From: DATACN01 sp038215095
Lineage (GTDB): Bacteria; Actinomycetota; Thermoleophilia; Solirubrobacterales; Thermoleophilaceae
Length of the DNA stretch: 31,853 nucleotides
NCBI GenBank assembly: GCA_038215095.1
Contig: JBBQRG010000035.1
Location: forward strand, 1-31,853
Direction of reading: 5' to 3'
The translations under genes were made by a program, and so were the position numbers. Under the pieces are notes generated by a model that made no database searches, was not told the origin of the DNA, and worked only from the letters and a program-made list of their open reading frames with translations. Below are positions 1 to 6,878 of the stretch, in pieces. How positions within the stretch are numbered: the stretch's first letter is position 1; each line of letters opens with the position of its first letter.

Positions 1-1518
1 GATCAGCGCGACCAGGTAGGGGCGGCGGTCGCCCACAACCACCGCCTGTGAGATCCAGCGGCTCTGCTTCAGCCCGTTCTCGAGGTTGGCCGGCGTGATG
101 TTCTTGCCGCCCGCGGTGATGATGATGTCCTTCTTGCGGCCCGTGATGAAGAGGAAGCCGTCCTCGTCGAGGCGGCCGAGGTCGCCGGTGTGCAGCCAGC
201 CGCCCTCGAGCGCCTCGTGCGTGGCCTCGTCGTTCTTGTAGTAGCCCTGGAAGATGTTCGGGCCCTTCACGAGCACCTCGCCGTCCTCGGCGATCTTCAC
301 CTCGACGCCGGGGAGCGGCTTGCCCACCGAGCCGAAGCGGAAGTCGTCCGAGCGGTTGACCGTGGCGCTGGTGGCGGTCTCGGTCATGCCGTAGCCCTCC
401 ATCACCGGCACGCCGCAGGCGTAGAAGAACTCGAGGATCTCCTGGGCGATCGGCGCCGCGCCGGTAACGCACTCGCGGATGTTCTTGCCGAACAGGGCGC
501 GGACGTTCTTGTAGAGCGCCTCCTCGGCCTGGTCGAAGCCCTGCTGCAGCTCCTCGGGCACCTGCTCGCCGGCCCGCCGCAGCTCGCGCACCTTCACGCC
601 CACGTCGATCGCCTTCTGCAGCTGCTCCCTGTCGGGCGCGTTGGTGGTGGCGAGCGTGTAGATCTTCTCGAACATCCGCGGCACGGAGGGGAAGTAGCTC
701 GGGTTGACCACGGTCAGGTCGGGGATGATCTGCGCCGGGTCGCGCGACCAGTAGGCCAGCGTCACGCCCAGGTCGAAGGTGGCGAACTGGATCAGCACCG
801 CGAACGCGTGCGCCAGCGGCAGGAAGAGGTAGGTGCTGTCGCCCTCCTCGAGCGGGGTCTGGGAGACCGCGGCGTCCGTGATCGCGCGGTAATTGCGGTG
901 GGTCAGCAGGCAGCCCTTCGGCGGGCCGGTGGTGCCCGACGTGTAGATGTAGAGGCACATGTCGTCCGGTGTGACGGCGCCGTAGCGCTGCTCCCACTCG
1001 GACTGGTCGCGGCCGCGACCCCGCTCGCGCAGGTCGTCCAGGCTGATCGCGTCGTCGCCGAGGTCCGCACCGGCGGTGTCCATCACGATCACGTGCTTCA
1101 GCTCCGGGCAGCGGTCGCGGATCTCCCGCACCTTCGCCAGCTGCTCGGCGTCCTCCACGAAGATCGCCCGCGAGTCCGAGTGCTCGAGCACGTACTGGCA
1201 CTCGGCCGGCGAGTTGGTCTGGTAGACGGTGACGAGGACGGCGCCCGTGGTGAGGATCCCGAAGCAGGCGTCGGTCCACTCGGGGCGGGTGTGGGCGAGG
1301 ATCGAGACCTTCTCGCCGTGCTGCACGCCGAGGTCGACGAGCCCGAGCGCGACCTCCCGCACGGCCTCGCCGAGCTGCTCATAGGAGAGGTCGATCCACT
1401 CGTCGCCCGACTTGTAGCGCTGGGCCGGCTTCTCGGCGTAGCGCTCTGCCGCCTTCGGCAGCAGGTCGGCGATCGTCTTCGAGCCGGTGCCCTGCGCACC
1501 GACGGTTCCGGCTTCCAT
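1..1518 (-). CDS. Long-chain acyl-CoA synthetase (AMP-forming), 3' end cut off by window
   Basis: Activates fatty acids to acyl-CoA through an acyl-adenylate, feeding beta-oxidation or lipid synthesis. The reading frame is open from an ATG at 1518 to base 1 (506 codons, no stop), so about 90-100 C-terminal residues of a normal ~600-aa FAA1/FadD15-type enzyme lie outside the window. Visible ANL-family motifs are the phosphate-binding loop YTSGTTGPPKG near residue 195, GYGMTETAT near 374, the ribose-binding HTGDLG near 444 and the hinge GRKKDIIITAGGKNI just after it. The long insert between the P-loop and GYGMTE motifs is typical of the long-chain class rather than acetyl-CoA synthetases. A TAGACT -10-like box ends 8 nt before the ATG, so a leaderless transcript is likely. 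Family call is firm; chain-length preference is inferred. Confidence 0.93.
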   Translation of the reverse strand, partial: MEAGTVGAQGTGSKTIADLLPKAAERYAEKPAQRYKSGDEWIDLSYEQLGEAVREVALGLVDLGVQHGEKVSILAHTRPEWTDACFGILTTGAVLVTVYQTNSPAECQYVLEHSDSRAIFVEDAEQLAKVREIRDRCPELKHVIVMDTAGADLGDDAISLDDLRERGRGRDQSEWEQRYGAVTPDDMCLYIYTSGTTGPPKGCLLTHRNYRAITDAAVSQTPLEEGDSTYLFLPLAHAFAVLIQFATFDLGVTLAYWSRDPAQIIPDLTVVNPSYFPSVPRMFEKIYTLATTNAPDREQLQKAIDVGVKVRELRRAGEQVPEELQQGFDQAEEALYKNVRALFGKNIRECVTGAAPIAQEILEFFYACGVPVMEGYGMTETATSATVNRSDDFRFGSVGKPLPGVEVKIAEDGEVLVKGPNIFQGYYKNDEATHEALEGGWLHTGDLGRLDEDGFLFITGRKKDIIITAGGKNITPANLENGLKQSRWISQAVVVGDRRPYLVALI

Positions 1519-1526
1519 GCGCCGGC

Positions 1527-1532
1527 AGTCTA
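1527..1532 (-). promoter_or_regulatory. -10 box TAGACT of the acyl-CoA synthetase gene
   Basis: TAGACT on the minus strand is followed by 8 nt and then the ATG at 1518, the spacing expected if transcription starts at or within 1-2 nt of the start codon. There is no Shine-Dalgarno. The box lies in the loop of a 7-bp inverted repeat (CCGGCAG 1522-1528, CTGCCGG 1537-1543) that could otherwise be read as a weak terminator after the 58-aa gene. Confidence 0.45.
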
Positions 1533-1552
1533 GGGCCTGCCGGGGGGCGGCG

Positions 1553-1729
1553 TTACGCCTTGGCGAGCTCGCGCTTCTGCTTGGCGTCCTTCAAGGTCTG
1601 GATGAACAGCGTCTTGTCGATCCGGCCCTGGAAGATCGGCACCCCGAGCTCCATGCACCTGGTGATCACCTCACGCCGATGCATCCCCGCTTCGCGTCCG
1701 AGCTCCGTGGGCGTCAAGTGGATCGCCAT
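1553..1729 (-). CDS. 58-aa putative helix-turn-helix protein
   Basis: Function not recognised with certainty. The frame stays open further upstream to 1924, but the ATG at 1729 is preceded by a strong purine-rich Shine-Dalgarno (GAGGAGGAA, 1736-1744) at normal spacing, so 1729 is the start. The 58-residue product begins with an LTPTELGREAGM segment followed by a basic helix (HRREVITRCMELG), then a short IFQGRIDKTLF hairpin and a lysine-rich tail. This resembles the helix-turn-helix plus wing of small DNA-binding proteins. It could be a small regulator or nucleoid-associated factor. It lies upstream of, and co-directional with, the acyl-CoA synthetase, with 34 nt between stop and start. A separate -10-like box at 1765-1770 suggests its own promoter and a roughly 30-nt leader. 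Confidence 0.7.
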   Translation of the reverse strand: MAIHLTPTELGREAGMHRREVITRCMELGVPIFQGRIDKTLFIQTLKDAKQKRELAKA

Positions 1730-1764
1730 ATACCTGTTCCTCCTCGTCGAATGCGGTGGAGTTG

Positions 1765-1787
1765 AGATTACATCGCCTCCCCGACGA
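1765..1787 (-). promoter_or_regulatory. Candidate promoter of the 58-aa gene
   Basis: On the minus strand a TAATCT hexamer (1765-1770) lies 16 nt downstream of a TTGCGT -35-like hexamer. The hexamer is about 35 nt upstream of the ATG at 1729, leaving room for the GAGGAGGAA ribosome binding site. The surrounding stretch (1765-1820) is visibly AT-richer than its neighbours. Confidence 0.4.
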
Positions 1788-1851
1788 CGCAAGCGAATTG
1801 CCGCAAATTGCGCTGTGATCGGGCCGGTTACCTCCCGGTGCACGACCCGGG

Positions 1852-1857
1852 TAACCT
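1852..1857 (+). promoter_or_regulatory. -10 box TAACCT of the 84-aa gene
   Basis: TAACCT is followed by exactly 8 nt and then the ATG at 1866, with no Shine-Dalgarno between. This fits a leaderless transcript. Confidence 0.45.
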
Positions 1858-1865
1858 GCGGCCGC

Positions 1866-2120
1866 ATGGCCGGCGGCGAGCAGGAGGCGGTTGAGGGCGA
1901 CTTCCTCGAGTCGCTCATGGACACGAGCCTCTACTCGATGGGCGCCTATTTCTCGGACGAGCACCCCGACCTGGTGGACGAGGTGATCGCCCAGAGCGAG
2001 GCGATCGAGGAAGCCGGCCTCCAGCGCTACGCGGACCGCCACGAGCTCGCCGTCGAGGCCTGCTTCGAGACGCTTCTGACCGGCCTGGCCGTGCGCTACT
2101 ACAACGCCGTGGCCGGCTAG
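1866..2120 (+). CDS. 84-aa hypothetical protein
   Basis: No family recognised. The 84-residue product is acidic and predicted mostly helical (long runs such as DEVIAQSEAIEEAGLQRYAD and HELAVEACFETLLTGLAVRYY), with no signal peptide, membrane segment or cysteine motif beyond a single Cys. The frame is open upstream to about 1560, but that part is antisense to the 58-aa gene and its promoter. The ATG at 1866 has a TAACCT -10 box 8 nt upstream, so this start is preferred. It is divergent from the 58-aa gene and 39 nt ahead of the oxidoreductase at 2160, with which it may be co-transcribed. Confidence 0.65.
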   Translation: MAGGEQEAVEGDFLESLMDTSLYSMGAYFSDEHPDLVDEVIAQSEAIEEAGLQRYADRHELAVEACFETLLTGLAVRYYNAVAG

Positions 2121-2159
2121 CCGCCGCAAGGCCGCCCCGCCGCCGGCCGTTTGTCCCGC

Positions 2160-3212
2160 ATGAAGATCGGCCTGGCCGGCTGCGGCTTTGCATCGCGCAG
2201 CTTCCACCTGCCCGCACTGCGGCGGATCGAGGGCGCGGAGGTCGCGGCGCTCGCCGATCTGGACGAGCGCGCGCTGACGGAGGTGGCCGACGATTGGGGT
2301 GTCGCGCGGCGCTACGGCGACGCACGAGAGCTGGCCGAGGATCCCGCGCTGGACGTGGTGGCCGTGTGCCTGCCGACGGCGGCCCACGTGGAGATCGCGG
2401 CGTGCGCTCTCAAGGCCGGCAAGCACGTGCTGGTGGAAAAGCCGCTGGCGCTGTCGATGGAAGACGCCGACTGGCTGGTCGAGCTGTCGCGGCGGTCGCC
2501 CGGCAAGTCCACGGTGGGCTTCAACCTGCGCTCGCACCGGCTGGTGCGCCGTGCCCGCGCGCAGCTCCAGGCGCAGCGGCTGGGCACGATCCAGGGCATG
2601 CGCGCGATTGTCAGCGACAGCGCGCTCGAGCGCCCCGGCCTGCCGGCCTGGAGGAGGCAGCGCGACAGCGGAGGCGGCGCGCTCCTGGAAAAGCTGAGCC
2701 ATCAGGTCGACCTCTGGCGCCACCTGCTGGACGACGAGGTGAGCGAGGTCAGCGCCGTGAGCTGCTCCGACGGCTCCGACGACAGCCTGGTCGCGGTGAC
2801 GGGCACGATGCGCGGCGGCGCGGTGGCCACGGCGCTGGGCCTCGAGAGGAGCGCGACCGACAACGAGGTGACGATCTATGGCGAGGCCGGCTCGATCACG
2901 TTGAGCCTGTACCGCTCTGACGGCTTCGTGAGCGTCGGCCGCGACGAGATTCCCGGCGCCCCGCGACGGCGCCTCGCGGCGGGTGCCCGCGGCCTCTTCG
3001 AGCTCGCGGCCGGAGCCACCCCGAGCCGCAAGGGCGGCGACTTCATGACCTCGTACGTCACGGAGTGGCGCAGCTTCCTGCACGCGATCGAGACCGGCGC
3101 CACGCCTGACTGCACGCTCGAGGACGGGCGCCGCGCGCTGGAGATCGCGCTGGCGGCGGCAAAGGCGGCCGACGAGCGGCGACCGGTGGAGCTGGGTGGC
3201 GGGCGGCCGTGA
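2160..3212 (+). CDS. Gfo/Idh/MocA-family NAD(P)-dependent oxidoreductase
   Basis: Predicted cytosolic sugar or nucleotide-sugar oxidoreductase. The N-terminal Rossmann motif GLAGCGFASR lies at residues 4-13, the family signature EKPLA with its catalytic lysine at about 93-97, and the C-terminal domain contains GGGALLEKLSHQVDL, matching the usual GG-x-L-x-D-x-G-x-H-x-x-D region. Length (350 aa) is typical. A TTG three codons upstream (2151) is possible, but ATG 2160 places the beta-strand MKIGLAG at the usual N-terminus. The stop overlaps the GTG of the following glycosyltransferase (GTGA), so the two are translationally coupled. In this setting it probably modifies a sugar for surface glycan assembly; the exact substrate cannot be told. 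Confidence 0.9.
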   Translation: MKIGLAGCGFASRSFHLPALRRIEGAEVAALADLDERALTEVADDWGVARRYGDARELAEDPALDVVAVCLPTAAHVEIAACALKAGKHVLVEKPLALSMEDADWLVELSRRSPGKSTVGFNLRSHRLVRRARAQLQAQRLGTIQGMRAIVSDSALERPGLPAWRRQRDSGGGALLEKLSHQVDLWRHLLDDEVSEVSAVSCSDGSDDSLVAVTGTMRGGAVATALGLERSATDNEVTIYGEAGSITLSLYRSDGFVSVGRDEIPGAPRRRLAAGARGLFELAAGATPSRKGGDFMTSYVTEWRSFLHAIETGATPDCTLEDGRRALEIALAAAKAADERRPVELGGGRP

Positions 3213-4144
3213 GCGAAGCTCCCGAGCTTTCCGTGGTGCTCCCCACGGATTCCTACGAGACGATCGCCGAGGTGGTGCGCGGCTGGAGCGCCCAGACGGC
3301 GAGCCGGTCGATCGAGCTCGTAATCGTGATTCCGGGCGCCGGGCCCGATCGCTCCGAGCATCCCGAACTGGACAGCTTCAACGGCGTCAAGCTGGTTGCG
3401 TCGCCGCCCTATCCACTGCCGGTGGCACGTGCCGCCGGCATCCGTGCCGCGGCGGCCCCGCTGGTGGCGATCGCGGAGACGCACTCCTTTCCCGAGCCCG
3501 GCTGCGCCGACGCCCTGATCGCGGCGCATCGCGGACCCTGGGCAGCAGTGGGCCCGGCGATGGCGAACGCGAACCCGGACAGCCTGATCAGCTGGGCGAA
3601 CCTGTTGCTCGACTACGGCCCCTGGGTCGAGCTCGCGGACGGCGGCCCGGCGGACGACGTGCCGGTTCACAACAGCTGCTTCAAGCGGCGGGTGCTGCTC
3701 GACTACGGGCGCGGCTTGGACGAGGTGCTGTCGACGGAGCACTTCCTCGTACAGGACCTTCAGGCCAAGGGGCACCGGCTCTACATGGAACCGGCAGCGA
3801 GGACCGCCCACCTCAACGTGTCGAAGCCGGTCACCTGGCTGAGCGAGCGCTTCTACGCCGGTCGCGGCTTCGCCGCCGCCCGCGCCCGGCCGTGGGCCGG
3901 GCGGCGCCGGCTTGCCTACGCCGCCGCGGCGCCGCTGATTCCCATGCTGCGTTTTCGCCGCATCCTGAGCCTGGTGCGGGGCTCGCCGCGCACGCGGGGG
4001 CTCTTGCCGAGGATTCTTCCGGCGCTGGTGGCCTCGCTGGCGGTGAGCGCCCTGGGCGAGCTCTGCGGCTACGCGTTCGGCGCGGGCCAGGCGGGCCCGC
4101 GCTGCCACGAGATCGAGCTTCACCGGGCACGGTTCGTCAGGTGA
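3209..4144 (+). CDS. Glycosyltransferase family 2-like protein (atypical, ETH in place of DxD)
   Basis: A GT-A-fold protein of 311 aa starting with the usual first strand (ELSVVLPT, 6-13). At the position where GT2 enzymes carry the metal-binding DDD/DxD, this protein reads AIAETHSFPEPG (88-99). The following conserved block AHRGPWAAVG (106-115), an ANPDSLISWANLLL segment and an HNSCFKR motif are shared with the paralogue at 5897-6877. The C-terminus has an alanine/leucine-rich hydrophobic segment (around 270-290), probably membrane-associated. GTG start overlaps the upstream stop (GTGA); its own stop overlaps the next GTG in the same way. Likely a glycan-chain glycosyltransferase; because the acidic triad is altered, catalytic activity is unproven. 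Confidence 0.8.
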   Translation: MSEAPELSVVLPTDSYETIAEVVRGWSAQTASRSIELVIVIPGAGPDRSEHPELDSFNGVKLVASPPYPLPVARAAGIRAAAAPLVAIAETHSFPEPGCADALIAAHRGPWAAVGPAMANANPDSLISWANLLLDYGPWVELADGGPADDVPVHNSCFKRRVLLDYGRGLDEVLSTEHFLVQDLQAKGHRLYMEPAARTAHLNVSKPVTWLSERFYAGRGFAAARARPWAGRRRLAYAAAAPLIPMLRFRRILSLVRGSPRTRGLLPRILPALVASLAVSALGELCGYAFGAGQAGPRCHEIELHRARFVR

Positions 4145-5007
4145 CCCACGAGCCCGAGCTTTCCGTGGTCATCACGACCCGCGACCGGGTGCGGGCGGTC
4201 GCGGACTGCCTGGGTGCGCTCGAAGCGCAGGCTGGGTCGTGCTCCCTCGAGGCCGTCGTGGTGGACGACGGCTCGAGCGCGACGCACGAGATCGCGGATG
4301 TGGTCGAGGCTCACCCGCACGCCCGGCTGTTGCGGACCACACACCTGGGCGTGGCGGGAGCGCGCAACGCCGGCGCGCGCGCCGCGCGGGCACCGATCGT
4401 TGCCTTCACCGACGACGACTGCGTACCGGAGGCGACCTGGGCGCAGGAGCTGCTGCGTGCGTTCGACGACGACGGCGGGAACGTGGCGGTGGCGGGGCCC
4501 ACGCTCGACGGCTGCCGCAACCGCTTCGACTGCGCCACGCAGGCGGTGGTGAACGAGTTGGTTGCGCGGGCCGGCAACGGAGGGGCGCCGCGCACCTTCT
4601 CGCCGGGCAGCAATCTCGCCTGCCGGCGCGAGCTGATGATCGAGATGCCTTTCAACGAGGAGCGCTACTTCCGCCGCCCCGGCGAGGACCGCGACTGGTG
4701 CGCTCGCCTGGTCGAGCGGGGCCATCTGCTCGCGGCCGCTCCCGCCGCCCGGGTTCGCCACCGCCAGGGCCTCGACCTGCGGAGCTTCTGGCTCAAGCAT
4801 CGCGGCTATGGGCGCGGCGCCTACCTCGTGCGCTCGGGCTCCCCGGCGCCGCCGCCCGCACCGCCGGGCTTCTACCTCGCCCTGGTCCGAAAGGGGTTCG
4901 CGCTCGGGGCGGTCACCGGGCTGCTGGTGATCCTGAGCCAGGTGGCCACCGGGGTCGGCTTCCTCGAAGAGATGCTGGCCGTCAGGCGGGGGCGGACGAG
5001 GGACTAG
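4141..5007 (+). CDS. Glycosyltransferase family 2
   Basis: A 288-aa GT2 enzyme transferring a sugar from a nucleotide donor. Visible features are the first strand ELSVVITTRDR (6-16), the nucleotide-binding VVDDGSS (40-46), the GVAGARNAGARAA helix (70-82), the metal-binding DDD at 91-93 and a GEDRDWCARL motif near 181 that supplies the likely catalytic base. A hydrophobic C-terminal segment (GAVTGLLVILSQVATGVGF) predicts membrane attachment, so it probably acts at the inner face of the membrane on a lipid-linked acceptor. Start is the GTG at 4141, overlapping the previous stop by 4 nt. The stop TAG shares the tetramer CTAG with the stop of the convergent GT2 gene. It is the counterpart of that gene in a mirror-image pair. 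Confidence 0.93.
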   Translation: MTHEPELSVVITTRDRVRAVADCLGALEAQAGSCSLEAVVVDDGSSATHEIADVVEAHPHARLLRTTHLGVAGARNAGARAARAPIVAFTDDDCVPEATWAQELLRAFDDDGGNVAVAGPTLDGCRNRFDCATQAVVNELVARAGNGGAPRTFSPGSNLACRRELMIEMPFNEERYFRRPGEDRDWCARLVERGHLLAAAPAARVRHRQGLDLRSFWLKHRGYGRGAYLVRSGSPAPPPAPPGFYLALVRKGFALGAVTGLLVILSQVATGVGFLEEMLAVRRGRTRD

Positions 5008-5900
5008 CGCTGGGCCTGCCAGGGGGTGGGCCACCCGCGCCAGCGCTGGCCCAGGAAGCCCACGACGTAGGCCGCCTGGGAGATCAGCACGAGCGCCGCC
5101 AGCAGCGGTCCTCTCGCGCCCCTACGCAGCGCCCGGCGGACGAACTCGACGTGCAGCCCGACCTCCGGCCGCTCGGCCTTCCCGGTGCGCAGCGCGCGAT
5201 CGCGGCTCAGGGCGTGGGCGCCGCGCCCGTAGCTGAAGTGCTGGACCGCGAAGCCGCGCAGCGTGAACTCGTGCGCGTGTTGGACCACCGCGCCGGGGGC
5301 GAAGGACATCCCGTAGCCGCGTGCCGCCCATCGCTCGCACAGGTCGCGGTCCTCCAGGTTCGGGAGGTCGACCTTGAAGCCCTCCATCGCCCGGAAGCCC
5401 TCCGCAGGGACGGCCATGTTGTTCGCGGCGAAGTAGAATTCGTTGTGGCCGTCCGTGTTGTAGTGGTCGTAGAGCACGTCGTTCAGGAGCTGGGTGGTCT
5501 CGGAGAACGGGTTGCCGTCCAGCGCGTTCAGCGTCAGGCCCCCGAGGGCGTGGGTCGGCGAGACCCTGTGGACCTCGGCGAGCCCGAGCAGCCAGCCAGG
5601 CTCTGGCAGGCAGTCGTCGTCGATGAAGGCCAGCAGCTCGCCGTCGGCCAGCCGGGCTCCCGCGTTCCTCGCCGCGCCGGGCCCGCCGCGGGCGGTCCGC
5701 TCCACTCGAATCCGCAGGCGGTCCTGGTGGGGCTCCGCCGCCGGGGCCACGGGCTCGGGGCCGCCGTCGTCCACCACGATCACCTCGAACCGGTCGCGCG
5801 GGTAGTCGAGGCCGGACACCGCCTCGAGGCACGCCGCCAGCTGGCGCGGCCGGCCGTAGGTCGCGATCACGATCGAGATTGCGGGGAGCCGGTCCGTCAG
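5004..5900 (-). CDS. Glycosyltransferase family 2 (probable CTG start)
   Basis: GT2 enzyme, paralogue of the plus-strand gene at 4141. It has strand AISIVIATYGR, VIVVDDGG (40-47), GPGAARNAGARLA, metal-binding DDD at 94-96 and NLEDRDLCERW near 181, and ends in a membrane segment (LLAALVLISQAAYVVGFLG). The first conventional start is a GTG at 5870, but that would cut the first beta-strand in half. The frame has no ATG, GTG or TTG upstream. A CTG at 5900 overlaps the previous gene's TGA (CTGA) and gives MTDRLPAISIVIATYGR, a textbook GT2 N-terminus of 298 aa. I therefore place the start at the CTG; a conventional caller would report 5870. The last gene of the flippase-glycosyltransferase operon. 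Confidence 0.88.
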   Translation of the reverse strand: MTDRLPAISIVIATYGRPRQLAACLEAVSGLDYPRDRFEVIVVDDGGPEPVAPAAEPHQDRLRIRVERTARGGPGAARNAGARLADGELLAFIDDDCLPEPGWLLGLAEVHRVSPTHALGGLTLNALDGNPFSETTQLLNDVLYDHYNTDGHNEFYFAANNMAVPAEGFRAMEGFKVDLPNLEDRDLCERWAARGYGMSFAPGAVVQHAHEFTLRGFAVQHFSYGRGAHALSRDRALRTGKAERPEVGLHVEFVRRALRRGARGPLLAALVLISQAAYVVGFLGQRWRGWPTPWQAQR

Positions 5901-6877
5901 CGGCCCTCGTTCGCCGTGGCGACGTGGCTGGAGCGATCCAGCTCCAGCATCATCCGCTCCTCAGGGGCTGCGCCGGCGCTGCCAGTGACGTAGCCATACA
6001 ACTCACCCAGCTGGAACACGGCCAGGCCGAGCAACGCTGACGGCAGCACCCGAGGGATCAGCTCGCGGCCGCGCTTGATCCGGCGGACCTCGTCGAGCAG
6101 GCGGCGAAGCTTGACGGCCACGATCAGCGGACCGGCGGCCGAGTACAGCAGCCGCTGAAGCGGCGAGAAGCCGTCGTCGCGCACGCGCGCCGCGCCGAAG
6201 GTGCGCCCGCCGAAGTACATCATGGCGAGGAACGAGCGGAGCGCCGAGACGTTGATGTGCCGCTCGCGCGCGGCCGCCGCGATGTAGAGCCGCTCTCCCC
6301 GCCTCCGCAGGTCGGCGCAGAGGACGGCCTCCATCTCGAACATCTCCTCGAGTCCCCCGTTCTCGTAGGGCGCCAGGGCCGCTCGCTTGTAGTGGATGTG
6401 GTGGGAGGGGAGTTTCTCGACCTCCTGCGAGACCTCCGGCTCGACCGACCCCTCGAACGCGATGAGGAGGCTCGCCCAGCTCACGGCTCTCTCGGGGTTG
6501 GCGTTCATCAGCCCCACGCCGACCGCTGCCCACGGGCCGCGGTGCGCCTCGATCAGGGCCTCCGCCCAGCCGGGCTGGGGGAAGGAGTGCTCCTCGACAT
6601 AGCCGATCACCGGCCCTGTGCTGGCGCGGAAGCCGCTTGCCAGCGCAGCGCCCGTGGTCTGGAAGTCGGACTCGACCCGCTGGTGCCCCCAGAAGACGCC
6701 GAGCTCCGGCTCGATGGCCTCGAAGCCGTCGCGGCCAGGCCCGACGAGCACGAGCTCCAGCCGCTCGCGAGCCGTCTGCTCCCGCAGGTGGCCGATCGAC
6801 TGCCGGAGCATCTCGAAGCTGCCGGGCGTGACCATCACCACCGACAGCTCCGGCCCGTCCTGAGTCACGGCCGCCAT
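5897..6877 (-). CDS. Glycosyltransferase family 2-like protein (atypical, EEH in place of DxD)
   Basis: A 326-aa paralogue of the protein at 3209-4144. The two share ELSVV at the start, SFP-x-PGW-AEALI-AHRGPWAAVG, an MNANPERAVSWASLL segment, RLYI-AAAR-HINVS and the end of the GT-A core. At the metal-binding position it has EEH (95-97), as its paralogue has ETH, so this substitution is a trait of the subfamily rather than a decayed copy. A hydrophobic C-terminal stretch (PSALLGLAVFQLGELYGYV) suggests membrane contact. ATG at 6877 lies one base after the flippase stop (TGAGATG), and its own stop overlaps the next gene's CTG, so the three genes form one coupled operon. Role inferred: addition of a sugar to a membrane-linked glycan. 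Confidence 0.8.
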   Translation of the reverse strand: MAAVTQDGPELSVVMVTPGSFEMLRQSIGHLREQTARERLELVLVGPGRDGFEAIEPELGVFWGHQRVESDFQTTGAALASGFRASTGPVIGYVEEHSFPQPGWAEALIEAHRGPWAAVGVGLMNANPERAVSWASLLIAFEGSVEPEVSQEVEKLPSHHIHYKRAALAPYENGGLEEMFEMEAVLCADLRRRGERLYIAAAARERHINVSALRSFLAMMYFGGRTFGAARVRDDGFSPLQRLLYSAAGPLIVAVKLRRLLDEVRRIKRGRELIPRVLPSALLGLAVFQLGELYGYVTGSAGAAPEERMMLELDRSSHVATANEGR

Positions 6878-6878
6878 C

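Noticed and set aside
190..1533. Long plus-strand open frame (447 codons)
   Set aside because: It lies antisense to the acyl-CoA synthetase, is Leu/Arg/His-rich without any domain, and comes from the GC-rich codon pattern of the real gene.
1522..1543. Terminator between the 58-aa gene and the acyl-CoA synthetase
   Set aside because: The 7-bp inverted repeat lacks a T-tract, and its loop holds the TAGACT box properly spaced from the ATG, so a promoter is the better explanation.
1671..3083. Long minus-strand frame over the Gfo/Idh oxidoreductase
   Set aside because: Shadow of the plus-strand gene, with low-complexity Ala/Arg/Gly content and no motif.
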